Shown one piece after another: positions 23,755 to 32,610 of a stretch of DNA of 64,000 bases. The stretch's first letter is position 1. The number at the start of each line of letters is the position of its first letter. The notes beneath the pieces are model-generated. The model did not search any database, was not told the DNA's origin, and was given only the letters and a program-made list of their open reading frames with translations. This DNA is from Saltatorellus ferox. Its GTDB lineage: Bacteria; Planctomycetota; UBA1135; GCA-002686595. A program made the translations under genes and the position numbers. Where the stretch lies: assembly GCA_007751475.1 (NCBI GenBank), contig CP036434.1, forward strand, positions 3,100,001 through 3,164,000. Direction: 5' to 3'.

Positions 23755-26192
23755 TGTTGGTTTCTTTCCGCTGGCTGGCACGGCACGTCGACCTCGAGGG
23801 CATCACGCCCGAACAGCTCGGCAACGACCTCACGCTTTCGACCTGCGAGGTCGAGGGCATCGAGCCCTTCGCGCCGCACCTTTCCAACGTCACCGTCGGG
23901 CATGTGCTTGAGCGCGTGCCGCATCCGGATGCCGACAAGCTCGGCGTTTGCCAGGTCGACGTCGGCTCGGGCGAGCCGCTGCAGATCGTCTGCGGTGCGC
24001 CGAACGTGGGCGCGGGACAGCGCGTGGCCGTGGCGACGATCGGCACCGTCTTGCCGGGCGACTTCAAGATCAAGAAGAGCAAGATCCGCGGCGTCGAGTC
24101 CCACGGGATGATCTGCTCCGTGCGCGAGCTGGATCTCGGCGACGAGCACGACGGCATCTGGGTTCTGCCGGAGCCGGACGGCGAGCCGCTGGCCCTCGGC
24201 CAGTCCATCGCCAATGCGCTCGGGATGGGGGACTGGGTGATCGAGATCGACAACAAGTCGCTGACGCACCGCCCTGACCTCTGGGGTCATCGCGGTCTCG
24301 CCCGCGAAGTGGCGGCGATCTACGAGCGCCCGCTGAAGCCGATCGACCTCACGCTGCCCGATCTCGGCGGCGCGCCTGCGTTCCCCGTGAGCGTCGCAGA
24401 CGCCGCGTGTAGCCGTTACATCGGCCTCGGCATCGACGGCGTCCAGAACGGCAAGTCACCTTCATGGATGCGACAGCTGCTGCTCGCGGTGGGCCAGCGC
24501 CCGATCGATCTCTTCGTGGACCTCTCGAACTTCGTCATGCTGGACCTTGGCCAGCCGAACCACGCCTTCGATCGCACCGCGCTCGACGGCGGGGGCATCG
24601 CCGTGCGTAAGGCGAAGGCCGGCGAGACGATCACGACCCTCGACGGGGAACTGCGCAAGCTGGAGACGTCCGATCTTCTGATCACGTCCGGCGACGCGCC
24701 CGTTGCGCTGGCCGGCATCATGGGCGGCGAGGAGTCGAAGATCCAGGGCGGCACCTCCAAGCTGCTCTTGGAGTGCGCGGCCTTCGACGCCGCCACCGTG
24801 CGGCGCACCTCCTCGCGGCTGGCGCTGCGCACGGATTCGTCCGCGCGCTTCGAGAAGAGCCTCGACCCGACGCTTCCCGAGAAGGCAGCCGCGCACTTCG
24901 CGCGCCTTTTGAAGGAGATCCAGCCGGGCGTTTCGTTCCCGATGATCCTGTCGGACGAAGGCCGCTGGTCCGATCCGGCCACGACGATCCACGTGCGCGG
25001 CGACGTGGTGCGCCGTGACCTCGGCGTGGATCTCAGTGACGAGGCGATCGCGGATATTCTGCGACGACTCGAGCTGACCCCGACCGCCAAGGATGGCGGG
25101 TTCGAAGTCGCCATCCCCTCGGCTCGAGCGACCAAGGACCTGACGATGGAGCGCGACCTCGTGGAAGAGGTCGGCCGCATCCATCGCTATGGCAGCGTCC
25201 CGGAGGCGCCGCTGGTCGGCGCGGTGATGCCGCCGCCCTTCGATCGTCGTCGCGCGATGGTGCGGGCGATCGAGGACCGTCTTGCGGGTGCGGCGCGCTT
25301 TCACCAGCTCCTGTCGTATTCGTTCCAGTCCGACGATCTGCTCTCGAAGGTGAACGCGGACAGCGGCGATTTCGTCACCGCCCGGAACCCGGTGGCGCCG
25401 GAGCTGTCGAAGATCCGTCGAGAGGTCCTGCCGAGCGTACTCGGGGCCCTGGAGACGGCGCGTCGTCGGCGTTCCGAGGTCCTCGTCTTCGAGGTCGGGA
25501 AGGGCTATCGGCCCGAAGAGGCCAGCGAAGACGGCATGCCGCGCGAGGTGCATCAGGTCGTGATCGCGATCGCGAGGTCGAAGGCAGCGAAGGGGGACGC
25601 CGGATTCAATGGCGGCGCGTTCTTCACGCTGCGAGCGGTCGTCGACGACGTGGTGCGCGCTGCCGGCGTGGCGGTCCCTTGCTGGTCGCCGGGCGGCGAG
25701 GCGCACGCCACGCTCCATCCGGTCAAGCAGGTGATCGGTGAGTGGACGGCGGACGGCCAGAGCGCGGGCGTGATCGGCGAGCTCGATCCCGCCGTGCGCG
25801 GCCGACTCGGTCTCGTGGGCGAGCTGGACAGCGACGTCGCGGTCGCAGTTCTCGACCTGGATGCGATGCTGGCAGCCCCGGCGGCCCCGCGTACCTACAC
25901 GCCGCTGCCGAAGTTCCCGAGTGTCAAGGTGGACGTGGCGTGCGTGGCACCCGCGGAGCTACCGGCCTCGGCGCTCACGAAGGCGATCGAAGACGCGGGC
26001 AAGGGAAGCGTGGCCGACATCGAACTCTTCGACGTGTTCAAGGGCGAGTCCCTGGGCGCCGGCAAGAAGTCGTTGGCGTACCACGTCGTTCTACAGTCGG
26101 CGAACAAGACGCTGACCGATAGCGACGCGGCCAAGTTCCTGGGCCGTCTTGAACGGACGCTGGAGGCTGTCGGAGCAGCTCTCCGGCGATAG
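23754..26192 (+). CDS. pheT: Phenylalanine--tRNA ligase beta subunit
   Basis: The 812-residue protein has the full bacterial PheT domain order: tRNA-binding (EMAP-like) domain at about 45-155 with VCGAPNVGAGQRVAVA and KIRGVESHGMICS, B3/B4 editing domain at about 210-400, B5 domain at about 410-480, a catalytic-like core, and a C-terminal ferredoxin-fold anticodon-binding domain ending near LERTLEAVGAALRR. Its ATG shares one base with the pheS stop, so the two subunits are translationally coupled. Confidence 0.97.
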   Translation: MLVSFRWLARHVDLEGITPEQLGNDLTLSTCEVEGIEPFAPHLSNVTVGHVLERVPHPDADKLGVCQVDVGSGEPLQIVCGAPNVGAGQRVAVATIGTVLPGDFKIKKSKIRGVESHGMICSVRELDLGDEHDGIWVLPEPDGEPLALGQSIANALGMGDWVIEIDNKSLTHRPDLWGHRGLAREVAAIYERPLKPIDLTLPDLGGAPAFPVSVADAACSRYIGLGIDGVQNGKSPSWMRQLLLAVGQRPIDLFVDLSNFVMLDLGQPNHAFDRTALDGGGIAVRKAKAGETITTLDGELRKLETSDLLITSGDAPVALAGIMGGEESKIQGGTSKLLLECAAFDAATVRRTSSRLALRTDSSARFEKSLDPTLPEKAAAHFARLLKEIQPGVSFPMILSDEGRWSDPATTIHVRGDVVRRDLGVDLSDEAIADILRRLELTPTAKDGGFEVAIPSARATKDLTMERDLVEEVGRIHRYGSVPEAPLVGAVMPPPFDRRRAMVRAIEDRLAGAARFHQLLSYSFQSDDLLSKVNADSGDFVTARNPVAPELSKIRREVLPSVLGALETARRRRSEVLVFEVGKGYRPEEASEDGMPREVHQVVIAIARSKAAKGDAGFNGGAFFTLRAVVDDVVRAAGVAVPCWSPGGEAHATLHPVKQVIGEWTADGQSAGVIGELDPAVRGRLGLVGELDSDVAVAVLDLDAMLAAPAAPRTYTPLPKFPSVKVDVACVAPAELPASALTKAIEDAGKGSVADIELFDVFKGESLGAGKKSLAYHVVLQSANKTLTDSDAAKFLGRLERTLEAVGAALRR

Positions 26193-26390
26193 GGAGCAGG
26201 AGGCCTCACGGTCCGCCAGTCGTGAAAGGTCGACCTGCGTTATCGGGCGGCCGCCGCCCACTGGCGACGGCCGCACGCCGCTGCGGTATTCAACGGAGAA
26301 GAACTTCAGCCCGCAGCTCTGGTTCCGGTTGTGCCGGGACCATCAAGAGCGGCCGGAAGAAGCGTCTGCTCCGCCCGTGGCGACCGCGCG

Positions 26391-27881
26391 CTACTGGAAC
26401 GTCAGCGAGACGCCGTTCGTGAAGTTCGAGGTCGGCGTTCCGACCGAGTCTCGGTGCCAGAGCTGGAAGTTCCAGGTCTGGCCCGGAAGCGCCGACACGA
26501 AGCCGTTGGGCTGCGGCATCTGCGTCAGGTTCAGCGGAAGCGAGATCTCGTTCGAGTTGCCCGAGTTCTGGATCTGACCCGGACCCACGTAGCGTCCAAC
26601 GGCGCCGCTCAGGCAGAGGTTGCCCTGGCTGCCGCCGGGCATCATGACGAAACCCTGGGTCTGGGACGTGATGAAGAATCCGAAGGTGAACCGAGGAATG
26701 TCCGACGCGGTCAGCGTGACGTCGTTGGCGGCAGCGACGAGCGATCCGCTCGCCGCGATTTGCCCGCTGTTTCCCGTCGAGTTCGGGACGCCGGGGCCGC
26801 AGTACTGCGTGCCGAGTCCGCCGTTGAAGTACACGTTGTGGTGCTCGACGATCTCAGCAGGGGTCAGCATGGCCTCGTACACGGCGACGCCGCGGACCTT
26901 GCCGAAGAACGGATCGAGGTCGCGATTGTTCGGGCGGTAGATGAAGCCGATGCCTTGCTCACCCTGAAGGACCGGGGACGCGGTCGTCGTACCGGCCGAG
27001 GTGCCGTTCACGAACAGCTCCGTCTCGCCGAGCGTCGTATCGACGACGAAGACGAGGTGCAGATCCGCGTTCTCCGTGACCGTCGGGCCCAAGAACGAAT
27101 AGTCCGCGATGCCGAATTCGGTGACGCCGTAGGCGAGCGTGTTGGACCACTGCTCGAACTTGAAGCCGGCGGCGTCGCCGACACCGCTGGCGAGGACACC
27201 CATGAGTCCGCTGCTGTCACCTTCGGCGGTGCCGTGAACGATGAACTCGTAGGAGACACCGTTCGCACCGTTGGTCATACCGATGTCCGCGACGGTCGGC
27301 CCGATGAGATCGGTCATCGTGAACGACGCGGGCGTGCCGGTTGCCACTGCCCCCGACCAGGCGGACACGGAGCCTGCAGCGGCGGGAAACACCAGCTGGG
27401 CGATGTTGAGTGATCCTGCGACCGTCGGGAAGGCAAACGCGTCGCCCGTGCCGACCGAGACCCAGTACGGCATGCCGGCCGTAAGGGTGACGAGTGCCGC
27501 GCTTCCGAGCAGGCAGAAGTCGTCGTTGCAGGCAAGCTCCAAAAGGGAGCCGCAGCTGCCTTCGTAGACGGCGATCGCCGTATCGGCGGATCCTCCGCAG
27601 GTGTCGATGCGGTAAGCGCCGGTCGTGCTGGGCGTGAACGTGAACCAGACTTCGTTCTGGGTCGCGCAGTAATTGCTTCCGGTCGTGGTCGCCGGAACTC
27701 CCGGTGTATCCGACGGACTGGCGGTGTCGAAGGCGGTGGTGGAGGGAAGTGCGGGGATGACGTCTGCATTCGCGCAGACGTTGGCACCCTGGGCACTGGC
27801 GGTCGCCTGGAGGGCGAGGGCAGCGAGGCCGCACGAGGCAAGGCTGTGCAGGGAGAGTCGAGGATGGATATGAAGCTTCAT
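26391..27881 (-). CDS. Secreted LamG-type protein with shared C-terminal domain
   Basis: After a signal peptide (SLASCGLAALALQATASAQG) comes a pre-peptidase-like/bacterial beta-sandwich segment (NEVWFTFTPSTTGAYRIDTC, DTAIAVYEGSC) to about residue 150, then a LamG-like concanavalin domain to about 350 (DLHLVFVVDTTLGETELFVN, GFIYRPNNRDLDPFFGKVRG). The final ~138 residues are the domain shared with the proteins at 2939 and 14615: QYCGPGVPNSTGNSG, NLCLSGAVGRYVGPGQIQNS and WNFQLWHRD. No enzyme motif. The gene starts 119 bp from the DTW gene and ends 198 bp from pheT. Confidence 0.82.
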   Translation of the reverse strand: MKLHIHPRLSLHSLASCGLAALALQATASAQGANVCANADVIPALPSTTAFDTASPSDTPGVPATTTGSNYCATQNEVWFTFTPSTTGAYRIDTCGGSADTAIAVYEGSCGSLLELACNDDFCLLGSAALVTLTAGMPYWVSVGTGDAFAFPTVAGSLNIAQLVFPAAAGSVSAWSGAVATGTPASFTMTDLIGPTVADIGMTNGANGVSYEFIVHGTAEGDSSGLMGVLASGVGDAAGFKFEQWSNTLAYGVTEFGIADYSFLGPTVTENADLHLVFVVDTTLGETELFVNGTSAGTTTASPVLQGEQGIGFIYRPNNRDLDPFFGKVRGVAVYEAMLTPAEIVEHHNVYFNGGLGTQYCGPGVPNSTGNSGQIAASGSLVAAANDVTLTASDIPRFTFGFFITSQTQGFVMMPGGSQGNLCLSGAVGRYVGPGQIQNSGNSNEISLPLNLTQMPQPNGFVSALPGQTWNFQLWHRDSVGTPTSNFTNGVSLTFQ

Positions 27882-28000
27882 GGGTGAACTGGGACGGAAG
27901 GGCAGACACGAGTCATGCCGGGCAAAGATGTCCCGGCCGGCTCGAGTCCTTGGCTCCGTTCAGTCTACCGCCCTTGCCCAAATCCGCCCGGTGAGATCAT

Positions 28001-29158
28001 TCACGCCGGATCGGCGAGCCCGATCTCGTGGAGCAGGGCCGCCATCACGGCCGCGTTGTGCAGCCGCTCGTCGGTCCGGCTCAGCTCCCGCTGGTTCCGC
28101 TCCAGCTCGTCCGCCGTCAGCAGGTTCTCCTTGACCACGATCTGCTCCAGGCAGCCGCGCTCCGCGCGGCGGTTGCAGTAGGCGGCCTTGAGGAGAAGCG
28201 TGGGCCCTTGCTCGGGCAGGTGGGAACCGATCACGTCGAGGGTGCTTCGGCTCCAGGCGGCCATCACGTCGTTCGGGCGCCGGAAGGCGCGCCAGGCGGC
28301 CCGCAGGTCCTCGATCGAACACGCCTGCTGCCTCTCCTCCTGGGACAGGCGCAGGAACGCCCACATCTCTTCGGGCTGATCCGGGCACGCGATCACCCGC
28401 TGCATTCGCTCGCCCGTCGCGGGGCGAAGCGCCGCGAAGGTCAGGAGCAGGCGCGGCTCGCCTGGCTCTCGGAAGGGGCCCATCTCGGCGTAGGTGACCA
28501 CGAGCGATCCGTACGCGTCCTTGAGTTCGGGCGGGAGCGGGCTCTTCTCCTTGAAAGGCCGCGGCTTCCGACGGCGCGGCGTCGGCGTTCCCATCGCGGC
28601 CATGTGCTGGGTCTGCATCGCCTCGAACGGACGAAGGAGCGTATCGAGGCCCTGCGTGTCCGGCTCCAGGCACGCGAGCGCCGACTGGATCGCCTCGATG
28701 GTCGAGAGGCAGTAGTCCTTGGGCTGCTTGCGAATCCTGAAGCCGCTCACCTGGCCCGCTGGCAGCGTGAAGTGGGGAAGGGATTGCAGGGGCTCGATAT
28801 CCCGGTACATCGCCCGGGCGTGGTGCCAGGTGCCGTCGAGGACGATCAGCTTCTCAGGACGATCCACCGGCGCCAGCTGGGAGAGATCCAGGGCGCCCGG
28901 GCGCGGATACAGGAGCCCGTAGCCCCGAAGGTCCGCAGCGAGCGCATCGTCCGCGCCCAGCTCGGCCCCGTGCCCCACGCGCACCGTCGCATTGCGTAGT
29001 GCCATCTCGGCGATGCGCGCAGTGTTGAAAGCGTGGCCGCGCTCGCGCGGATGCTGGAGGATCAAGATCTCGGTGCGATGCTCGATCGGTGTGATCAGCT
29101 CGCAGAGGCAATGTGCTGCCGGGCGATGGCAGTCGTAGCAGCGGACGCGCTCGGACAT
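28001..29158 (-). CDS. DTW-domain tRNA aminocarboxypropyltransferase-like protein with long C-terminal extension
   Basis: MSERVRCYDCHRPAAHCLCE is the usual N-terminus, a zinc-binding Cys set, so the ATG at 29158 is chosen over one 13 codons upstream. ILILQHPRERGHAFNTARI and LIVLDGTWHHARAM, with the DGTW signature, place it in the DTW/TapT family that transfers the aminocarboxypropyl group of SAM to uridine in tRNA. The family usually ends after ~200-230 residues; here ~150 further residues follow a basic linker (TPTPRRRKPRPFKEK) and form a second alpha/beta-looking domain of unknown role. Confidence 0.85.
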   Translation of the reverse strand: MSERVRCYDCHRPAAHCLCELITPIEHRTEILILQHPRERGHAFNTARIAEMALRNATVRVGHGAELGADDALAADLRGYGLLYPRPGALDLSQLAPVDRPEKLIVLDGTWHHARAMYRDIEPLQSLPHFTLPAGQVSGFRIRKQPKDYCLSTIEAIQSALACLEPDTQGLDTLLRPFEAMQTQHMAAMGTPTPRRRKPRPFKEKSPLPPELKDAYGSLVVTYAEMGPFREPGEPRLLLTFAALRPATGERMQRVIACPDQPEEMWAFLRLSQEERQQACSIEDLRAAWRAFRRPNDVMAAWSRSTLDVIGSHLPEQGPTLLLKAAYCNRRAERGCLEQIVVKENLLTADELERNQRELSRTDERLHNAAVMAALLHEIGLADPA

Positions 29159-29217
29159 GGCGCGCCAGGATACGGTGCGAGCGCCCGCAGGTCGCACCGA
29201 AGGTCGCGCTCAGCGAA

Positions 29218-30003
29218 TCAATTGGCCTCCTCCCGGATCGAGTAGACCTCGCCCGAGCCGGAGATCTTCGACTGGACCGCTGGCTGGCCGCGGTATCCAA
29301 TCTCGCCGGAGCCGCTGACGCGCGCGGTGAGTGCGTCCCGGACCCAGAGCTTGGCCGTTCCCGAGCCCGAAAGCTCCAGGTTCGCCCGCTGTGATTCGAC
29401 GTCCATGAGGTTCAGATCCCCGGACCCGCTGGTTCTCACGTCGATTCGGCCGATCGTCCCCGAGAGGGCCTCGACCTCGCCCGAGCCGCTGATCCTGACC
29501 TCGAGGTCCTCGACTTCGACGTGACCGAGATGGAACTGGCCGGAGCCGCTGGCCCTGAGACTCGAGCGAGCGGCCGCGAAGCCCGCGATCTCTGCGATGC
29601 CCGACCCGGAGAGGTGGACGTCGAGCTCGTCCCCATGAAGGGCGTTCGCCTCGAGCCACGTCGAGCCGCTCAGACGAATGCCGTTCAGTTCGCGGACGGC
29701 GATGCGGTAGACGGGGCGCTCGCTCGGGCTCCAGTTGCCGCTTTCGAAGCGGATATGAAGGACCCCGTCGTCCACGGTCGTGAGGATGTGCGGGAGCAGG
29801 TTGTCGTCGCACTCGATGTCGAGGGCTTCATCGTCACCCTGGGTCAAGAAGACGTGGGCATCCCCGGAGACCTGGATGGAGTCGAAGCCTGCCACGGCGC
29901 GGGGCTCCGTCATGACGAGCCCGGAACCGCGGACGGCGGGCAGGAAGGACTGGCAGGCCGCTGAGCTGACCAGGAGAGCGACGGCGAAGGGGTGGAGTGG
30001 CAT
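29218..30003 (-). CDS. Lipoprotein with GIN-type (DUF2807) beta-helix domain
   Basis: The N-terminus PFAVALLVSSAACQSF ends in a lipobox-like SAAC. The rest is the auto-transporter-adhesin head GIN domain (DUF2807): repeated strands of the form vxxSGSGxaxl (LSGSGIAEIAG, ASGSGQFHLGHV, ISGSGEVEALSG, TSGSGDLNLMDV, LSGSGTAKLWV, VSGSGEIGYRG), building a right-handed beta-helix-like stack. DUF2807 proteins are envelope proteins of unproven function. Divergent from the B12/radical SAM gene, with 171 bp between starts that contain two 8-G runs. Confidence 0.85.
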   Translation of the reverse strand: MPLHPFAVALLVSSAACQSFLPAVRGSGLVMTEPRAVAGFDSIQVSGDAHVFLTQGDDEALDIECDDNLLPHILTTVDDGVLHIRFESGNWSPSERPVYRIAVRELNGIRLSGSTWLEANALHGDELDVHLSGSGIAEIAGFAAARSSLRASGSGQFHLGHVEVEDLEVRISGSGEVEALSGTIGRIDVRTSGSGDLNLMDVESQRANLELSGSGTAKLWVRDALTARVSGSGEIGYRGQPAVQSKISGSGEVYSIREEAN

Positions 30004-30160
30004 GGGGGGGGCGGCGGTTGAGGGCGCGGGGGGGGATCCGGAAGGTGAGGCTGCCTTATTCGGTCATCGTCCGCCGCCATTTCTCCCCGGTCGGCCCGTC
30101 TACTTGTGGGGCAGCCTGGTCCGCCGACATTCCCTCACGGCATTCCCCGTGGGGGTGGGC

Positions 30161-30166
30161 TACACT
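30161..30166 (+). promoter_or_regulatory. Putative -10 box (TACACT) for a leaderless radical SAM transcript
   Basis: TACACT is followed by 8 nt and the TTG start at 30175. There is no Shine-Dalgarno in the gap. Confidence 0.45.
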
Positions 30167-30174
30167 TGGAAGCC

Positions 30175-31590
30175 TTGAAGGTCGTTCTCGTCAATCCGCC
30201 CAGTCCGCCCGAGTTTCGCGTCAGCCGTGGGCTGATGGGGGGCTTCGGTATGGCCGTCAACCCCGAGCTGCTCTACCCGCCCATCGAGCTCGCCCACGTC
30301 GCAGGGCTCCTGGAGTCCCGCGGCCACGAGGTCGCGATCATCGACGGTGATGCCCTCGGTGTGGATGCGGCCGGAGCGCTGACCAGGATCCAGGCGCTCG
30401 CACCGGACGTCTGCGTCCTCGACTCGTCCAGCACTTCGCTCGATCAGGACCTCGAGCTGGCAGGGCGCGTCCGAGAAGCGACGGGTGCCCTCACCGGGAT
30501 GCTCGGCAGCCAGGTCACCTACACGCCGGACGAGATCTTCGAGGGCGGGCGCATCGACTTCGTGGTTCGCGGCGAGCCCGAGTTCACCGTCCTCGACGTG
30601 GTGGACCGCAGGGGCGGGGGGGGGGACCTCGCCGGTATCGAAGGCGTCACCTGGAAGGGGGCCGACGGCCAGGTCGTCCACGAGCCCGAGCGCGAGAAGA
30701 TCGCCGACCTCGATGCGCTTCCGCTGCCCGCGCGGCATCTCCTCGACAACGGCGCCTACCGGTTCCCTGGCATCGACGGACCGATCACGACCGTCAAGTC
30801 GTCCCGCGGCTGCCCTCTCAACTGCAGCTTCTGCGGCTACACGCTGGCCCAGGGCCTGCGCTTCCGCTTTCGGAGCCCCGAGCACGTCCTCGCCGAGCTC
30901 AAGGATCTCTACTTCGTTCACGGACTGCGCCACGTCGTCTTCCGCGACCCGATCTTCACGACGCGGAAGGATCGCGTTGCTGCGATCTGTGACGGCATCC
31001 TCAGCCTGGGCATGTCCGATCTGGCCTGGCAGTGCGAGACCGCCGTCAAGACGCTCGACGCCGAGCTTCTCGGCAAGATGGCGGCTGCGGGCTGTACCCA
31101 CGTTTCCCTCGGCGTCGAGTCGGGGAACGCGGAGATCCAGAAGAAGCACTGCGGCAACAAGCTCTCCGATCTCGACAAGGCCGCCGAGGTCTTCCGCGCT
31201 GCCCGCGCCGTCGGAATCGAGACGCGCGCGTTTTGCATGATCGGCTTCCCCGAGGAGACGCCCGCGATGGCGGACGAGACGATCGCGCTCGTCGATCGCC
31301 TCGACCCCGATCAGGTTCAGTTCTGCGCGGTGACCGCCTACCCCGGCACGCCGCTGCACACGATGCTGCGGGACAGCCGCGACTTCGACTACGCGGCGAT
31401 GACGGGGTTCCAGGCGCTCGAGGGCAACGAGCACATGACCGCCGAGGAGATCCAGGACAAGATCCGTGAGGGCTATCGTCGGTTCTACCGGCGACCGAAG
31501 CGCATGCTGCGGGAACTCAAGGATCCGAAGCGGTTTGCGGCGAGGATCGCGCGCTACGCGACGCTCTTCAAGCGTCGCGCGGCGGTCTGA
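30175..31590 (+). CDS. B12-binding-domain radical SAM protein
   Basis: The TTG at 30175 is taken as start because the product then begins (M)KVVLVNPPSPPE, the standard first strand of the B12-binding domain found in such proteins. An N-terminal B12-binding-like fold (to about 165) is followed by the radical SAM core with SSRGCPLNCSFCGY, Cys213/217/220 in CxxxCxxC spacing, then HVSLGVESGN and CMIGFPEETPAMADETI. The family (BchE/elongator-like, Coenzyme-B12 type) catalyses methylations and rearrangements in cofactor, hopanoid or natural-product pathways. The lack of neighbours in a pathway leaves the substrate open. A 10-G tract lies inside the gene. Confidence 0.88.
   Translation: MKVVLVNPPSPPEFRVSRGLMGGFGMAVNPELLYPPIELAHVAGLLESRGHEVAIIDGDALGVDAAGALTRIQALAPDVCVLDSSSTSLDQDLELAGRVREATGALTGMLGSQVTYTPDEIFEGGRIDFVVRGEPEFTVLDVVDRRGGGGDLAGIEGVTWKGADGQVVHEPEREKIADLDALPLPARHLLDNGAYRFPGIDGPITTVKSSRGCPLNCSFCGYTLAQGLRFRFRSPEHVLAELKDLYFVHGLRHVVFRDPIFTTRKDRVAAICDGILSLGMSDLAWQCETAVKTLDAELLGKMAAAGCTHVSLGVESGNAEIQKKHCGNKLSDLDKAAEVFRAARAVGIETRAFCMIGFPEETPAMADETIALVDRLDPDQVQFCAVTAYPGTPLHTMLRDSRDFDYAAMTGFQALEGNEHMTAEEIQDKIREGYRRFYRRPKRMLRELKDPKRFAARIARYATLFKRRAAV
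30616..30625 (+). repeat. Ten-G homopolymer inside the radical SAM coding sequence
   Basis: The run encodes part of an RRGGGGDL segment between the two domains, around residue 147-151. Slippage by one base would truncate the protein before the iron-sulfur site, so phase variation is conceivable. Confidence 0.7.
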
Positions 31591-31630
31591 TTCCCCGAGG
31601 TCGGGGAAAAGCGTTCCCACACCACAAGGA

Positions 31631-31663
31631 GAGCCCCGCGCAGGTAGGACCTGCGCGGGGCTC
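31631..31663 (+). terminator. Strong 15-bp hairpin downstream of the radical SAM gene
   Basis: Arms 31631-31645 and 31649-31663 are perfectly complementary with a 3-nt loop, 40 bp past the stop codon. A second 7-bp stem (31673-31679 with 31688-31694) follows. No T-tract. Confidence 0.6.
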
Positions 31664-32186
31664 ATGGTTGGGGTCCGGCTTCGCCTTGCCGGACCATGTG
31701 ATGACTGGACGCTCTCGCGGGCCTTCTATCCAGCCACTGGAAGCACCAAGGAGGGGGGGGCGGCGCTTGCCCGGCTGGGAATAGGACTGTGAGGGAGGAG
31801 TCAGTGGTTCGTTCGATTCACGGTCGCGCGTCTTGGAGGGGGGGCGGCTCGAGCCAGCCGAAGAAATCAAAGGGGGGGATTCTTCGGTAGCGGTGAGCCA
31901 GTGCGCGTCGGATCAGTTCGTACCCGGCTCCTCCGAGCCGAAAGGGGTCAATCCACGGGAACGTCCAGGGCGAAGCTCTGATGACCCCGTATCTCCATGG
32001 TCATCCGTGAGGACGGCCGGGCTGGAGTGCACAACGATGGTCAGGGGGGGCGAGCTTCGCTTCACGGGATCGAATCCGAAGCGGGCTTCAGGCGCGGGCC
32101 AGGAATTTCGAAGAAAACAGCGCCTTCTTGGCGGACAGCCCTGGCTGCTGCTCAGCTCCCGACCTGAAGGTCCCAGCGGCTGGTCG
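31664..32186. other. Gene-free stretch with G-runs
   Basis: No frame here has coding character on either strand. The stretch carries a small hairpin near 31673-31694, an 8-G run at 31754-31761 and three 7-G runs (about 31838-31844, 31872-31878 and 32044-32050). Nothing further recognised. Confidence 0.4.
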
Positions 32187-32354
32187 TCAGGCCTCGGCGT
32201 AGTTCGCTTTCGACAGGTCGATCCATCGGAGCGATCCATCGCGAGGATCGCGCACCTGGACCCAGTCGTTCCAGCGGGCCACGACCTGCACGCGGACGGA
32301 TTCGGTCTCGGAGACCTCGGATGAGGTCGACGTGGGGGAGTTCGTCATCGCCAT
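32187..32354 (-). CDS. Small hypothetical protein (55 residues)
   Basis: From ATG 32354 (or 32348) the frame reads MAMTNSPTSTSSEVSETE and then a compact, well-coded tail VRVQVVARWNDWVQVRDPRD ending RWIDLSKANYAEA. The Ser/Thr-rich front and SH3-like, tryptophan-containing back resemble small planctomycete hypothetical proteins. An in-frame extension to 32489 would pass through the terminator of the neighbouring gene and is unlikely. Function unknown. Confidence 0.5.
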   Translation of the reverse strand: MAMTNSPTSTSSEVSETESVRVQVVARWNDWVQVRDPRDGSLRWIDLSKANYAEA

Positions 32355-32428
32355 CGGTTCACGTCGGAGGTTCGTTCGGCTTCTTTCCGGTCTCGCAGTC
32401 ACTGCGGTGTCCGTCGGCGCCAGCGCCC

Positions 32429-32469
32429 AAAAAAAGTGGCCCCACCCGAGAGGGGATTCGGGTGAGGCC
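32429..32469 (-). terminator. Rho-independent terminator of the DUF1570 gene
   Basis: Read on the minus strand, a 12-bp stem (32469-32458 with 32449-32438, one mismatch) with an 8-nt loop is followed by AC and seven Ts. It lies ~140 bp after the stop codon at 32611. This is the only classical intrinsic terminator with a T-tract seen in the window. Confidence 0.85.
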
Positions 32470-32610
32470 GTAGGTTCACTAAGAACCATGAGGGCACGGT
32501 GGTTATCGGCAGCCCGCCAGAATCCTGAAGGGGGCAGGTCAGGAAAATTGCAACTTCCTTCCTGGCCGCCTGTCAGCAGAGGTTATTGCCGAGCGATCAG
32601 GACTGCTTTC

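Noticed and set aside
31568..32239. Two ~100-codon minus-strand frames in the gap after the radical SAM gene
   Set aside because: They run through the strong hairpin and G-runs and have no protein-like segments.
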